Origin: Pectobacterium peruviense
GTDB lineage: Bacteria; Pseudomonadota; Gammaproteobacteria; Enterobacterales; Enterobacteriaceae
Assembly: GCF_002847345.1 (NCBI RefSeq)
Contig: NZ_LXFV01000006.1
Span: 243,022-307,021, forward strand
Reading direction: 5' to 3'
Length of the DNA: 64,000 nt
The translations under genes were made by a program, and so were the position numbers. Positions 42,504 to 51,504 of this stretch are shown piece after piece. The notes below the pieces were generated by a model. That model was not told the DNA's origin, made no database searches, and saw only the letters and a program-made list of their open reading frames with translations. The stretch's first letter is position 1; each line of letters begins with the position of its first letter.

Positions 42504-43195
42504 CCATCTTCTCCCTGTTGCAACAATACTGGCATCAAGCCATTGCCAAACCGAATCCAGCGACCACCATCATGGTTCAATGTGATCTGACGGCTCCGTA
42601 CCCGCTCGGCAGGGATATTGCGCTCTCTGGCCCATTCACGCAGTTTGTTATCATCCCCGCCACTATCAACTAGGTAGATATCAACTGGGCGATTATCAGC
42701 AAGAACAGCAGCAAGGCGCGTATTGCAATTTCCGCAATCGTTAGCCTTCATAAATAGTGCCAATCTGCCGCCATTATCATGCGCAATACCACCCGCGTTA
42801 CCCATATTGACGGGCAATGCATTCGGATAAATACGTTCCCAAGCAGCGTCAACCTCACGTTGAAACTTCAGGATCTTTTCAGTTCGCTGATATTCTTCTT
42901 TAACCCACTTCTCTGCTAGCTGCCGCCGTTCTGCATCACTGCGAGCCTCAATACCTAGCGTGGTTAATGGATCCAACCCAGGGGATTGAATACCGGTTTT
43001 CCCTCGAATCATGTCCTGATATCGCGCCCACTCGTCATCAGTAAGACCCCATTGCGTTGACTGAAGGCGGGATAATCCCTGATCAACAGCTCGGGTTTGT
43101 GAGTTCGCTTCAGGTGTAACATGAATACTGGTATTAACTGAGGCGTGTGCCGTTCCTGCCAAAGCAAGCACCATCGCCATTGCTTTCAATCTCAT
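42482..43195 (-). CDS. TIGR03759 (PFL_4693) conjugative element protein
   Basis: 237 residues, ATG 43195. Signal peptide (MAMVLALAGTAHA-S); family text QWGLTDDEWARYQDMIRGK followed by LTTLGIEARSDAERRQLAEKW. C-terminal half has FMKANDCGNCNTRLAAVL, a CxxC-containing thioredoxin-like portion. Periplasmic transfer factor. Confidence 0.85.
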   Translation of the reverse strand: MRLKAMAMVLALAGTAHASVNTSIHVTPEANSQTRAVDQGLSRLQSTQWGLTDDEWARYQDMIRGKTGIQSPGLDPLTTLGIEARSDAERRQLAEKWVKEEYQRTEKILKFQREVDAAWERIYPNALPVNMGNAGGIAHDNGGRLALFMKANDCGNCNTRLAAVLADNRPVDIYLVDSGGDDNKLREWARERNIPAERVRSRQITLNHDGGRWIRFGNGLMPVLLQQGEDGWRVAAF

Positions 43196-43204
43196 AACGG
43201 TTCC

Positions 43205-43426
43205 TTACTGCAATGTGAGAATTTGAGATTTCCCATTAACCAAAAAACGCGCCTGATTTCCGTCAATACTGGCTAACGTCCAGCCATTAACAGACTCACC
43301 AGGCGTTAGCATTCGTAGATCTGACCAGCGATTACCTGCTGAATGGGGGATAATGACGGCATATTGCTGCCCTCCCCGATGTTCAATACTGGTTAATGCA
43401 AAAGGGGCAGGTACGGGTTTAGTCAC
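43205..43426 (-). CDS. small hypothetical conjugation-operon protein
   Basis: 73 residues, ATG 43426, overlapping the upstream gene by four bases. Beta-rich text (FALTSIEHRGGQQYAVIIP, GWTLASIDGNQARFLVNGKSQILTL) resembles the small SH3-like C-terminal domains of pilus PilP-type proteins. It may cooperate with the coiled-coil membrane protein encoded just upstream. Confidence 0.7.
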   Translation of the reverse strand: MTKPVPAPFALTSIEHRGGQQYAVIIPHSAGNRWSDLRMLTPGESVNGWTLASIDGNQARFLVNGKSQILTLQ

Positions 43427-44079
43427 CCGTTGAGACTTTTTGCAGGGGTAGCCTTCTGAGGCGCTAACTTTTCAAATCTGTTTTGCCAGTCAGAGGCTAA
43501 AGAGGAAATACGTTTATCATGCGCATCTGCTGTTCCCTGGAGACCATTAATTCGCTGTTCAAGGAGTACCAGGCGTTCAGGTATAGCTGATTGCCCTTCC
43601 GCGTTTTTAATGTACTGATTCAGCTTTTCATCCAGTGTGCGAGCCAGACTCTGCTGAGACTGGCGGAACGTATCGAACTCCTGCACAGTGATAAATTCAC
43701 TTCGAAGCTCGCCAACTTTAATTTTCAATTCTTGTATCTCTGTCGGCAGTTGCTGAAGCTGACCATGCCGAAATGCGGCATCCAGCGAGTCCAACTGGAC
43801 ACTCTGCTGTTGGACGATTAGAAACAGCACGACAGAAACGGCTAACGGAACAAAAAATAAAACAACAAGCAGGCTTTTAAAGAGCCATGACAGCCGCGAA
43901 GATTGGTTACCTTTATCGGTAGACTCCCCTCGTTCGAAGAGCCCCATACGTCGTGCAGCAACATCAGCGGAGGAAGTCTTTGCGTAATGTGCATCGACCT
44001 CTTCAGCGAATGGATCGGCTTCTTGAGCTTCAGATAAAGGTGGTATTACGGTGTCTGTAACAGAGGACTCAGTTGTCAT
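43423..44079 (-). CDS. coiled-coil inner-membrane protein
   Basis: 218 residues, ATG 44079. Acidic cytoplasmic start (~70 residues), one membrane helix (LLVVLFFVPLAVSVVLFLIV) and a long periplasmic coiled coil (IQELKIKVGELRSEF, RLVLLEQRINGL, HDKRISSLASDWQNRFEKL). First gene of this transfer sub-operon; PilO/TraP-like in layout, but no named family. Confidence 0.75.
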   Translation of the reverse strand: MTTESSVTDTVIPPLSEAQEADPFAEEVDAHYAKTSSADVAARRMGLFERGESTDKGNQSSRLSWLFKSLLVVLFFVPLAVSVVLFLIVQQQSVQLDSLDAAFRHGQLQQLPTEIQELKIKVGELRSEFITVQEFDTFRQSQQSLARTLDEKLNQYIKNAEGQSAIPERLVLLEQRINGLQGTADAHDKRISSLASDWQNRFEKLAPQKATPAKSLNG

Positions 44080-44460
44080 GCCTCAAATCCTTGCCTTTGG
44101 TTAACGGTTTTCGCCATTACTTTGCAAAAACCGAGAACCAGAGACGACAAACAACTGAATATTGAGATTGGGAAATTTAAACTAAGACTTGCAGGATAAG
44201 GCGGTTGAGAATGTAGCTTTTATCTCAAACAATGAGAGGGATATTAGGTTCTCTTCTTTATTCAGTTGTATTGGATCGGACTTTATCTGGCTATGTTCTG
44301 TAGTGGAGGAATACTCGGCAGACGGAAAGTCAATCGGCAGTTTACAGTTCCACTGCCGAGGGGAGGCTCTATCTTTACACTGATTATCTCCAACAACACT
44401 GTGGAAACATTTAGTGTGCCAATTCAGTTATAAGCGAAAAGGAGAGATAAGTGTTAGGCA
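44080..44460. other. 380-bp intergenic region
   Basis: Promoter region for the minus-strand sub-operon ending at 44079 and 3' flank of the 44461 gene. A plus-strand frame at 44189 has no ribosome site and is not believed. No convincing terminator. Confidence 0.4.
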
Positions 44461-45096
44461 TCACCCTTCAATAAAATTCAGCACTTTTTGACCATCTGGC
44501 ATAGCCGACATTGTCCTCAAAAACACTACGTTCCGCTCCAATATCTTCTTAATCTCCGCAGCCGATATCGGTTTTTCAAGAACCTTAAATCCCTCCAGCT
44601 CTTGGTAGTGGCATTGATCTTTATCGCCATTGTAATCGCATACTTTGACCTCTCCAGCGCCTCTACCATAGGCCACTATGCCTTTACCATTTTCGTATAG
44701 GAATACTACATCATTGGCATCAATCCGATTAATGTTCCATTTCCAAGGGTCATAAAAAGCAGCAGCAATACCTTTAGTGGCCATCCATTCAGAATCTTCA
44801 TCGCTATGAGCTTTGTTGGTATTCAAAATATGGAAACCTGCAGTTACATGCGGCACGTTTTTTTCTGTAACAGCTAAATGAGCTAACTCTTTTTTTTCAA
44901 CCTCAGCTAACGCCTCTTGGGCAGCTTTGGCACCCTGTTCAAGTAGTTTAAGCATGATTTCTTGCTTTGAAAGCTCAAGATCGGAGGCGAGCGTTTCAAT
45001 AAATGTATGCAGTGACTCAGGCATTCTTATGGTGGAAGCTATAGATTCTTTTTTGATCTTTCTAGAGTTTTCAATTAAAGACAGAAAATCATTCAC
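44461..45096 (-). CDS. RHH-like N-terminus with a PUA/EVE-like C-terminal domain
   Basis: 211 residues, ATG 45096. Residues ~18-65 resemble a ribbon-helix-helix unit (ASTIRMPESLHTFIETLASDLELS). Residues ~85-211 resemble a PUA/EVE-type fold (FHILNTNKAH, MATKGIAAAFYDPWKWNINRI, DVVFLYENGKGIVAYGRGAGEV), the kind that reads modified bases. The upstream DNA has TTGATTC/GAATCAA repeats that could be its operator. An accessory regulator or modified-DNA sensor is an inference. Confidence 0.65.
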   Translation of the reverse strand: MNDFLSLIENSRKIKKESIASTIRMPESLHTFIETLASDLELSKQEIMLKLLEQGAKAAQEALAEVEKKELAHLAVTEKNVPHVTAGFHILNTNKAHSDEDSEWMATKGIAAAFYDPWKWNINRIDANDVVFLYENGKGIVAYGRGAGEVKVCDYNGDKDQCHYQELEGFKVLEKPISAAEIKKILERNVVFLRTMSAMPDGQKVLNFIEG

Positions 45097-45123
45097 TTTT
45101 GCATCTCCGGTGACAATTTAAAT

Positions 45124-45154
45124 GAATCTTAAGTTGATTCAAAAAAAGAATCAA
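45124..45154. promoter_or_regulatory. overlapping GATTC inverted repeats upstream of the RHH gene
   Basis: TTGATTC (45134-45140) and GAATCAA (45148-45154) flank seven A; GAATC at 45124-45128 adds a third half-site. This half-site spacing is typical of ribbon-helix-helix operators, so autorepression is plausible. Confidence 0.35.
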
Positions 45155-45474
45155 ATAAAATTCATTACGTATAGACCATCAGATGCGTTATGTCATACGG
45201 AGATAAATGAAGTTGAAAGCATAGATGGCCATTAGGGATGTATATTAACGATAACGTAAGCATCGTACAGCCTCAGCCACACTACTCCGTACGCTACTGT
45301 TCTTAGTTCTACTCGCTATGATTAAGATGTCATGATGTAAGGGGTGTCCGCTCCTACCTGTCAGATTAGGTATACCTCTGAACCACAAAGGTGTTAGCTA
45401 AAATATGAGCTAATGTAATCAGCTATCACATTCATCTGGCGTACCTATTGCTACTGGTTTATCACTGAGCTGGA
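45155..45474. other. 320-bp intergenic region
   Basis: No gene and no strong structure seen between the DUF2786 gene and the RHH-like gene. It contains the 3' flank of the former and is moderately AT-rich. Confidence 0.35.
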
Positions 45475-46167
45475 TTACCTGTCGATTTTCCCCATTGAGG
45501 TTCCGTTAACCGCTTGGTGCAGCCTGGCGTCTTTCCCTGAATGATAACCTGCCAAATACGCATCTTCATCCCCGCGACAGCTTTTTGCTTCACGGCTTTC
45601 CAGTTTGCCAAATCCTTCGGAGATCTGCTTGTAATACAGCAGCATTAACCTTTGCTCTTCTGCCTCGACGGAAAACCGACTGATGGCATTCCAGGCACCG
45701 TTCACCCAACCAGCGCAAAATTGATCAGCACGATTGGTCTTTGTGATGCGTTTGATTCGTTTATTTTGTGAAGCGATGTACTCCCCTCTGGCTTTAACTA
45801 GCTGGATGCTCAATACATCGAACCCGTACGCAGCAATCTGCGGTCGCTCATTCGGACCGTAGAACGTAACAGACCGTCGGTGGTTCCTTGCCCAAGTGTA
45901 ATAACAGCGCACACCGAATGCATAGCACAGCATGTTGGCCAGGCTGATCACATATTCAGGTAGTTTATTAGCATCAGACGGACAATTCTCGCTCTGAAAT
46001 TTTTTAATAGACTTCAGATCTATATCCAATTCACTCAGGCCAAATTTACGCATTAAATTTTGAGCCTGGTTGATGGCACTTGCAGACTCATACTCATTTG
46101 TACTTCGTTTTGCTAAATGGAATAATTTTTGAATTTTCTTCATGTATTTTTCTTTTTCGTCACTCAC
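45475..46167 (-). CDS. DUF2786-domain protein
   Basis: 230 residues, ATG 46167. The N-terminal DUF2786 region (MKKIQKLFHLAKRSTNEYESASAIN broken before AQNLMRKFGLSELDI) is followed by a second conserved part (VISLANMLCYAFGVRCYYTW, VTFYGPNERPQIAAYGFDVL, FCAGWVNGAWNAISRF). This two-part architecture is common in phages and ICEs, function unknown. It may be co-transcribed with traF upstream. Confidence 0.75.
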   Translation of the reverse strand: MSDEKEKYMKKIQKLFHLAKRSTNEYESASAINQAQNLMRKFGLSELDIDLKSIKKFQSENCPSDANKLPEYVISLANMLCYAFGVRCYYTWARNHRRSVTFYGPNERPQIAAYGFDVLSIQLVKARGEYIASQNKRIKRITKTNRADQFCAGWVNGAWNAISRFSVEAEEQRLMLLYYKQISEGFGKLESREAKSCRGDEDAYLAGYHSGKDARLHQAVNGTSMGKIDR

Positions 46168-46198
46168 TGACTTTCTCCTTTTTACTGATATTCACAAG

Positions 46199-46222
46199 AG
46201 GGGCTATTGGTGAATAGCCCCT
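46199..46222 (-). terminator. hairpin after the TraF-like gene
   Basis: AGGGGCTATT / AATAGCCCCT stem with a 4-base loop, 8 bp past the stop codon. Weak U-run, so partial read-through into the DUF2786 gene is likely. Confidence 0.6.
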
Positions 46223-46229
46223 TCCATCG

Positions 46230-47432
46230 TCAAAATGTGAACGTCAGTTGAGCAACAGCACCATACGTTCTGTCTGTACCAGCCATCCCGGTGATATCCA
46301 GATGCACCACATCAAACGGGGACAAGCCAATGCCGGCAGTAAAGTAGGAGTTATCGCTGTCATGAATATCAGTACGATACCCTGCACGCAGTTGCGCCCA
46401 TTTCCATGCATTCAGCTCACCGCCCACGCTGACATACTGACTGTCTTTATCAGAGTTAAAACGGCTCGCTGGAGTCAGATCGACATCGAGTGCTGTAGTA
46501 AAGAAGCTGTTGCTATATGCGGTTCCCAGCGTTGCCTGAGGCTTGATTTTGAACGTATCTTTGACGCCGTTGACTTCTTTCGTCTCGATACTGCGAGCAA
46601 CCAGGTTCTGACCGACAAGACCAACAATCCAGTTATCACTCAGGTTGGTTGCAAAACCCACATCTACGTTGGCGCCCGTTTTATCGTTACGATAATCGCT
46701 ACTACGGAAATCCGAACTGTCGTAGTTATTGATCGCAACGTTGTAATTGAATGTATAGACGCGCTGCACCTTCGGTGTAATACCGGCAGAGAACTCGAAT
46801 CCGCCGACGTTGAATTCACGTGCCATCGCAACGCCCACGTCCGCAACGACAGCTGCACGGCCATTAGCGGATGACGTTAATGAACTCAGGTCAGAGCCGT
46901 TGGCTGTTCCGTTTGACACCCCATCAAGCCACTGGAGGTCGCTATCTGTCACATTGGTCTTGACTGTGGCTGTTCCCCATCCCTTTGCAAGAACTGCAAA
47001 TGGCAGAACGCTGTTAGGAACTGCCGCGACCGTTGACGCGCCAGCATGCGCTTTCGCATGACTACCAGACAAGTCTTGCAATGATGCACGTAATTTGGCA
47101 GCCGACAGGCTGGTATCCCCCCCTGCGTTGACAGCACGTTCAAACGATTTCCAGTCGTTGTCGATACGATCGACACCATCCTGCAGATTATCCGGATCGG
47201 AGACCTGAGCACCCACGGCAGGTAAAATCAGGCTGAAATCATCGGATTTATCGAATTTTGTCAGCAATGCAGGGTTAACCAACGCCGCTGCACTGTAGTG
47301 TGAAGACGCAACTCCCGTTCCACCCATAGCGTCGTTACGAGCTTCAGTCCATGTTCCTGCAGCGTTAGCTGAAGCAGCAACTGCACTGATCCCCGCAATA
47401 ATAAAACTGCGTGTGATTAATGAAGGTTTCAT
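46230..47432 (-). CDS. TraF-like (TraF_2) outer-membrane transfer protein
   Basis: 400 residues, ATG 47432. Signal peptide (FIIAGISAVAASANAA-G) followed by ARNDAMGGTGVASSHYSAAALVNPALL, the start typical of FadL/TraF_2 proteins, and amphipathic beta-strands to the C-terminal TYGAVAQLTFTF, which ends in aromatic residues as outer-membrane barrels do. Annotated in related ICEs as conjugal transfer TraF. Preceded by an AT-rich promoter region. Confidence 0.8.
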   Translation of the reverse strand: MKPSLITRSFIIAGISAVAASANAAGTWTEARNDAMGGTGVASSHYSAAALVNPALLTKFDKSDDFSLILPAVGAQVSDPDNLQDGVDRIDNDWKSFERAVNAGGDTSLSAAKLRASLQDLSGSHAKAHAGASTVAAVPNSVLPFAVLAKGWGTATVKTNVTDSDLQWLDGVSNGTANGSDLSSLTSSANGRAAVVADVGVAMAREFNVGGFEFSAGITPKVQRVYTFNYNVAINNYDSSDFRSSDYRNDKTGANVDVGFATNLSDNWIVGLVGQNLVARSIETKEVNGVKDTFKIKPQATLGTAYSNSFFTTALDVDLTPASRFNSDKDSQYVSVGGELNAWKWAQLRAGYRTDIHDSDNSYFTAGIGLSPFDVVHLDITGMAGTDRTYGAVAQLTFTF

Positions 47433-47575
47433 TCGTTATTTCCTATATATTAAATAAAAGTATTTTATGATTATGTTTTCTTAATATTTCCTGGCACTGG
47501 CACAACATTCACTTGTTTTTTTAAAAAAGGTTCCCTGATACTGGCGCATCATTAATTATTAAAATATTTTATAAA

Positions 47576-48376
47576 CTAACCCACTAGCCAATCTTGATAA
47601 TTTTGATATTCAACTTGGCATTTATCAACAATCATAACTGGAAATACGGAACCAAAAGTCAAGGATTCCACTTGTCTCTGCGAATAAGTTAGATACCTAG
47701 TACTTTTTGTTTTTTCTCCGGGCCGACAATCAACCTCCCATTCTTTCAAGACACGATAAACCTTAATGATTGGGATTCTAATGATGCCCTGAATATCTTT
47801 CCATTCTTTTGTAAAAGCTAAAGTTACTTCATAATTACCCACCGCACGAAAATAGGCTACCTCAATGTCATCACTCAAAACATCATGATTCAAAAAGTCA
47901 TTGTCAAAAAAGTAGTTATTCGACATCGGATAGTTTTTTTCACAAAGCAGCCATTGCACATCGATTTCAAACCATAAAGCCAACTGATGTAGCACCTGGG
48001 GATTCAACAAATCCAGTGTTCGCTCAGCACTGGATAATGCCCCCTGGCTAATACCAAATGGTGCTAATAGTTGAGCTTGCTGCAGAGCACTTAACCCGAA
48101 TGTATCCATTAACAAACAAAAACGCTCATAAACTCCCATCATTTTATCAGCCGTTGATGTTCGGGCTTCAGAAAGCCCCCCCTCGAGAATAATGCCGTAG
48201 AGTGTTGACTTAGAGACCCCCATACGTTCAGCATGCATATCAAGAAACGCTCTGCTTTCAGGCTTGATTCTTACCGAAAACTGGCTATTACTACCATCAT
48301 ATTTACCATCATCTTCAGGGAATGCCTTCTCACCTGAACGCAACAGTGCAATTAACGCAGTATATGTAGGATTCAT
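47576..48376 (-). CDS. putative HTH regulator
   Basis: 266 residues, ATG 48376. An early SVRIKPESRAFLDMHAERMGVSKSTLYGIIL stretch (split here by a conserved turn) resembles a ribbon-helix-helix/HTH unit. An XRE-like segment follows (SALQQAQLLAPFGISQGALSSAERTLDLLNPQ, with helix breaks) and FEIDVQWLLCEKNYP. The C-terminal ~110 residues are unassigned. Its upstream 187 bp contain several AATGTA/TACATT-like half-sites. Regulation of the neighbouring genes is possible. Confidence 0.6.
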   Translation of the reverse strand: MNPTYTALIALLRSGEKAFPEDDGKYDGSNSQFSVRIKPESRAFLDMHAERMGVSKSTLYGIILEGGLSEARTSTADKMMGVYERFCLLMDTFGLSALQQAQLLAPFGISQGALSSAERTLDLLNPQVLHQLALWFEIDVQWLLCEKNYPMSNNYFFDNDFLNHDVLSDDIEVAYFRAVGNYEVTLAFTKEWKDIQGIIRIPIIKVYRVLKEWEVDCRPGEKTKSTRYLTYSQRQVESLTFGSVFPVMIVDKCQVEYQNYQDWLVG

Positions 48377-48563
48377 TCACTACGACTCCACGTAAAAATC
48401 ATTTCAATGTAATTGAGTAATTCGCTTTAATGTACAAACGAGATTAAACAACATAATTAACCGTGTACAACAAAATAAATCGATCGGTTCGATCTAATGT
48501 ATCGATCACATTAAAGTAATGTACTTATTCAATCCACGGTAAATTAACCATCCCAACTAAAAG

Positions 48564-49055
48564 TTATCGCGCCATAACTACAATCATTACCCCTCTATGA
48601 GGGATCGTTACCAGTCGCCATTCTTGTAAAAATGTCTGGCATATAATCCCTACCCGCTCCACTCTTGATAACGCCACAGTCGATACTCGGTAACGGCGAC
48701 CACACTTAGATAAGACATTCTCAGCTAACTGCACCTGAGAGGTTCTCATCAAATGAGAGCGAAAAATGACTGATTCTCTTTTGTTTTGAAGAGCCGCGTC
48801 TAATGTAGAGACGAATGCAGTATTAAATTTTTTCAACTGATTTTTGTTGAGGTGCCCAATTCTAGAAAACAATGAAACATGAACCACTGCATACCGTCTT
48901 CTCCTATGCTTCATATATGAGACAGAAAATCCTTTGAATGGCACAAGCAGACATATAAAAAAGTAAATGGGGCAGTACAGAACAATAAATACGACAAACA
49001 AAAATACAAAAATCATAAGTGGCCACATGGGGGAATAAGTACCCAAAGCATGCAA
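48564..49055 (-). CDS. hypothetical membrane protein downstream of rci
   Basis: 163 residues if TTG 49055 is used; ATG 49028 would give a product nine residues shorter, and neither has a clear ribosome site. One long hydrophobic region (LMIFVFLFVVFIVLYCPIYFFICLLV) forms one or two helices, followed by a basic soluble domain. No family recognised. Confidence 0.55.
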   Translation of the reverse strand: MHALGTYSPMWPLMIFVFLFVVFIVLYCPIYFFICLLVPFKGFSVSYMKHRRRRYAVVHVSLFSRIGHLNKNQLKKFNTAFVSTLDAALQNKRESVIFRSHLMRTSQVQLAENVLSKCGRRYRVSTVALSRVERVGIICQTFLQEWRLVTIPHRGVMIVVMAR

Positions 49056-49070
49056 ACTGCTTAAAGAAAT

Positions 49071-49094
49071 GGCGATATTTAACTCAATATCGCC
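49071..49094 (-). terminator. hairpin terminator of rci
   Basis: GGCGATATT/AATATCGCC stem on the minus strand followed by ATTTCTTT, 10 bp past the rci stop. Confidence 0.65.
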
Positions 49095-49103
49095 TCTTCA
49101 GAT

Positions 49104-50231
49104 TTAGAGTGGGTTGATCAGTATGCGTTCACTCATATTGACAGATATATGACCAGGAGGAGGGAGCCTTTCGCCATTCTTTGCAGCTATCGCTTGAAAT
49201 CTGAGTAATTCAACAGATGCTACTCTTAACGCATCATCATATGTTGGGGCGGTAACCGCCAAATCATCAAAATCAGAAAATGTCATTGTTACCCTCCCAC
49301 TATCATGAACTTCGATATCCGCTGGGTACGGTATGAAAATCGAAATTAGTTTCTGTGCCTGTTTCTTACGTGCATCGAGTTTACCGACAAGATGAGTCGC
49401 CCTGAGATGAGTATACCGTTTTAGCATATTCATGGATTTATGCCCTGATATTGCTGCGATTTCCATAACGTTCAACGTGTCCAACTCGAACAAGCGACTG
49501 ATAGCTTCATGCCTAAGATCGTGAAAATGGAGATTTTCAATAGACATGGACTGCAATGCAATACGCCACGCGCTTTTAAAACCGCTTGAAGTATAGGAAA
49601 AAACACTCCCGCATTCGTGCCGAACAAGCTCACTAATATCTTTCAGTACCTCGCGTGCTTTCGAAGACAATGGTACATCACGTGCAGAGCCGTTTTTCGT
49701 TAATGGCAGGTGAGCAATACCGAGTCGAAGGTCTATATGCTCCCAACGTAATGACAATATCTCGCCCTGCCTCATTGCAGTCTCAACAGCCAAACGAAAT
49801 ATTGCCAATAATTCAGGGTTTTTACCTTTAAAATAACGCATTATTTTCCGTTCTTCTTGAGAAGCTAACCTGCGCGTCCTTCCCGAAGAAACCGTTGGCT
49901 TTCTTACATTCTCAACGGGGTTATTTGTACATGTTCCCCATTCAACTTTGGCCAAATTATACAATGCTGAGAGCAACGCCATTTCAAGACGAACGGTATT
50001 GCCGCTGATAGCTTTTTTTGTTCGAGGATTAATCTGGGCCAGCCTATCATCCCTGTAGCTAGCAATATCGACTGATGAGATCTCATCCATGTAACTGTTA
50101 GCAAGTGGTGACCTTTTGATAACATTTATTCGATAAAACTCCTGTAACTGACCTCTCTTATGCCGCGACACGGCAGAAAAATACTTATCCAGCGCCTTAC
50201 TTAGCAGTATCTTTTTTATACGTTTTTTCAT
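49104..50231 (-). CDS. rci: Rci shufflon-specific tyrosine recombinase
   Basis: 375 residues, ATG 50231. Phage-integrase family: Arg in [26 protein letters not shown] (His-x-x-Arg), and [16 protein letters not shown] (His and Tyr nucleophile). A C-terminal extension of ~100 residues follows, as in R64 Rci (384 residues), which gives specificity for sfx repeats. It lies 55 bp from the last sfx copy and reads away from the shufflon. It inverts pilV cassettes to switch the pilus tip adhesin. Confidence 0.9.
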   Translation of the reverse strand: MKKRIKKILLSKALDKYFSAVSRHKRGQLQEFYRINVIKRSPLANSYMDEISSVDIASYRDDRLAQINPRTKKAISGNTVRLEMALLSALYNLAKVEWGTCTNNPVENVRKPTVSSGRTRRLASQEERKIMRYFKGKNPELLAIFRLAVETAMRQGEILSLRWEHIDLRLGIAHLPLTKNGSARDVPLSSKAREVLKDISELVRHECGSVFSYTSSGFKSAWRIALQSMSIENLHFHDLRHEAISRLFELDTLNVMEIAAISGHKSMNMLKRYTHLRATHLVGKLDARKKQAQKLISIFIPYPADIEVHDSGRVTMTFSDFDDLAVTAPTYDDALRVASVELLRFQAIAAKNGERLPPPGHISVNMSERILINPL

Positions 50232-50286
50232 CAGAAATGTCCGTCCCTAAATTTAAAGGGAAAGACAATACCGCAGTTTGCCTAAT

Positions 50287-50304
50287 TGCCAATCCGGTGC
50301 GTGG
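50287..50304 (+). repeat. shufflon sfx repeat 4
   Basis: TGCCAATCCGGTGCGTGG, encoding CQSGAW; close to the R64 sfx consensus. Plus orientation. Confidence 0.9.
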
Positions 50305-50775
50305 AAATCCACGTCATCCATTCAGCCTGGCACCATTACGATGTGGGGAACGCCAGTCCCTCCTGAGGGCTGGCTAGAGCTCAATGGCCAACTATTTAAT
50401 CCCAGCGGCAATCCCGTCCTGGCCAGCCTGTACCCTTCAGGTCTAGTGCCAGACTTCAGGGGGTATTTCCCTCGGGGCTGGGATAATGGTGCTGGTATCG
50501 ACTCGGAGTCGTCTAGAGCGATATTAAGTATTCAGGGAGATGCGATACAAAATATTACAGGGAAACTCCCATCCATGACATGGTCCCAAGGGCTTGCAAG
50601 TGACGAGTTTTTTGTCGGTGCATTTAAGAATGATCGTTTTATTGGCCCCGGTGACCGGGGCACTGACGAAACAACGACATTCCAAGCTAGCTTTGATGCA
50701 TCACGAGTAGTTCCTACTGCCGAGGAAAATCGACCGAAAAACATTACTGTGATGTTCATTATCAAAGCTGGTTAG
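50287..50775 (+). CDS. silent pilV C-terminal cassette A (tail-collar type)
   Basis: An open frame of 162 codons starting at the sfx-encoded CQSGAW, without its own start signal. It carries a phage tail-collar-like domain ([33 protein letters not shown]) and ends [11 protein letters not shown]. It would be expressed only after Rci inversion joins it to the pilV constant part. The first 129 bp are identical to cassette B. Confidence 0.85.
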   Translation, partial: CQSGAWKSTSSIQPGTITMWGTPVPPEGWLELNGQLFNPSGNPVLASLYPSGLVPDFRGYFPRGWDNGAGIDSESSRAILSIQGDAIQNITGKLPSMTWSQGLASDEFFVGAFKNDRFIGPGDRGTDETTTFQASFDASRVVPTAEENRPKNITVMFIIKAG

Positions 50776-50790
50776 TGGACTTGAGCGCTT

Positions 50791-50808
50791 TGCCAATCCG
50801 GTGCGTGG
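50791..50808 (+). repeat. shufflon sfx repeat 3
   Basis: Exact copy of the 18-bp sfx, plus orientation. Confidence 0.9.
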
Positions 50809-51267
50809 AAATCCACGTCATCCATTCAGCCTGGCACCATTACGATGTGGGGAACGCCAGTCCCTCCTGAGGGCTGGCTAGAGCTCAATGGCCAACTATT
50901 TAATCCCAGCGGCAATCCCATGCTTTCCAGCCTATATCCTTCCGGCCAAATACCCGATTTTCGCGGCTACTTTCCTCGAGGCTGGGATAACGGATCTGAC
51001 GTAGACACCGATGGTTCACGCGCTATTTTAACCGTACAAAATGACGCGATTCGAAACATTACAGGTTCATTTCAAACGTTTGACTCCAACGGATATTCAC
51101 CATCTGGAGTGTTTTCCCATCAGTCTAGACATGGCTCAGAGGTGTCGGGCTCCCCTCAAGCGTGGAGCCATTCAATAGTACAAATTGACGCCTCTAGCAC
51201 TGTTCCTACGGCAGAGGAGAATCGACCTAAGAATATAGCAGTGATGTTCATCATCAAAGCTGGCTAA
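50791..51267 (+). CDS. silent pilV C-terminal cassette B (tail-collar type)
   Basis: A 158-codon frame from sfx 3 (CQSGAW...) to TAA 51265-51267. Identical to cassette A for 129 bp, then divergent ([30 protein letters not shown]) and convergent again at the end ([21 protein letters not shown]). Same collar fold, so the pair offers two variants of one binding surface. No independent translation signal. Confidence 0.85.
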   Translation, partial: CQSGAWKSTSSIQPGTITMWGTPVPPEGWLELNGQLFNPSGNPMLSSLYPSGQIPDFRGYFPRGWDNGSDVDTDGSRAILTVQNDAIRNITGSFQTFDSNGYSPSGVFSHQSRHGSEVSGSPQAWSHSIVQIDASSTVPTAEENRPKNIAVMFIIKAG

Positions 51268-51282
51268 CTCTGCAGGCTAATG

Positions 51283-51498
51283 CTATGAAAATGGACAGCA
51301 GTACGCATCTACATGCTCATCATCTAATCCGCTCGGCCAAATCATAAATCTTGTTCCAGTCATTACTGAATCAGAGGGACAGATGGCAGATTTATAATAT
51401 TGGCGAGCACCTGGGTTTACCCAGGCGTCTGGTGCAGAGACCCATTGACAACCATTTTGATCAATTTTACCGGAGCCTGCCCACGCACCGGATTGGCA
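51283..51498 (-). CDS. silent pilV C-terminal cassette C (short, Cys-rich)
   Basis: 71 residues from sfx 2 on the minus strand to TAG 51283-51285: CQSGAWAGSGKIDQNGCQWV, then a Trp/Tyr/Cys-rich body ending DAYCCPFS. It is in the same orientation as the expressed cassette but behind the latter's stop codon, so silent in this arrangement. It shares one double segment with cassette B (709 bp between sfx 2 and sfx 3, opposite orientations), as in R64 A/A' type segments. Confidence 0.8.
   Translation of the reverse strand, partial: CQSGAWAGSGKIDQNGCQWVSAPDAWVNPGARQYYKSAICPSDSVMTGTRFMIWPSGLDDEHVDAYCCPFS
51481..51498 (-). repeat. shufflon sfx repeat 2
   Basis: Exact sfx copy, minus orientation. Confidence 0.9.
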
Positions 51499-51504
51499 AA
51501 CTGA

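Noticed and set aside
44189..44383. 64-residue plus-strand frame
   Set aside because: No ribosome site or protein-like pattern; it lies in a promoter region.
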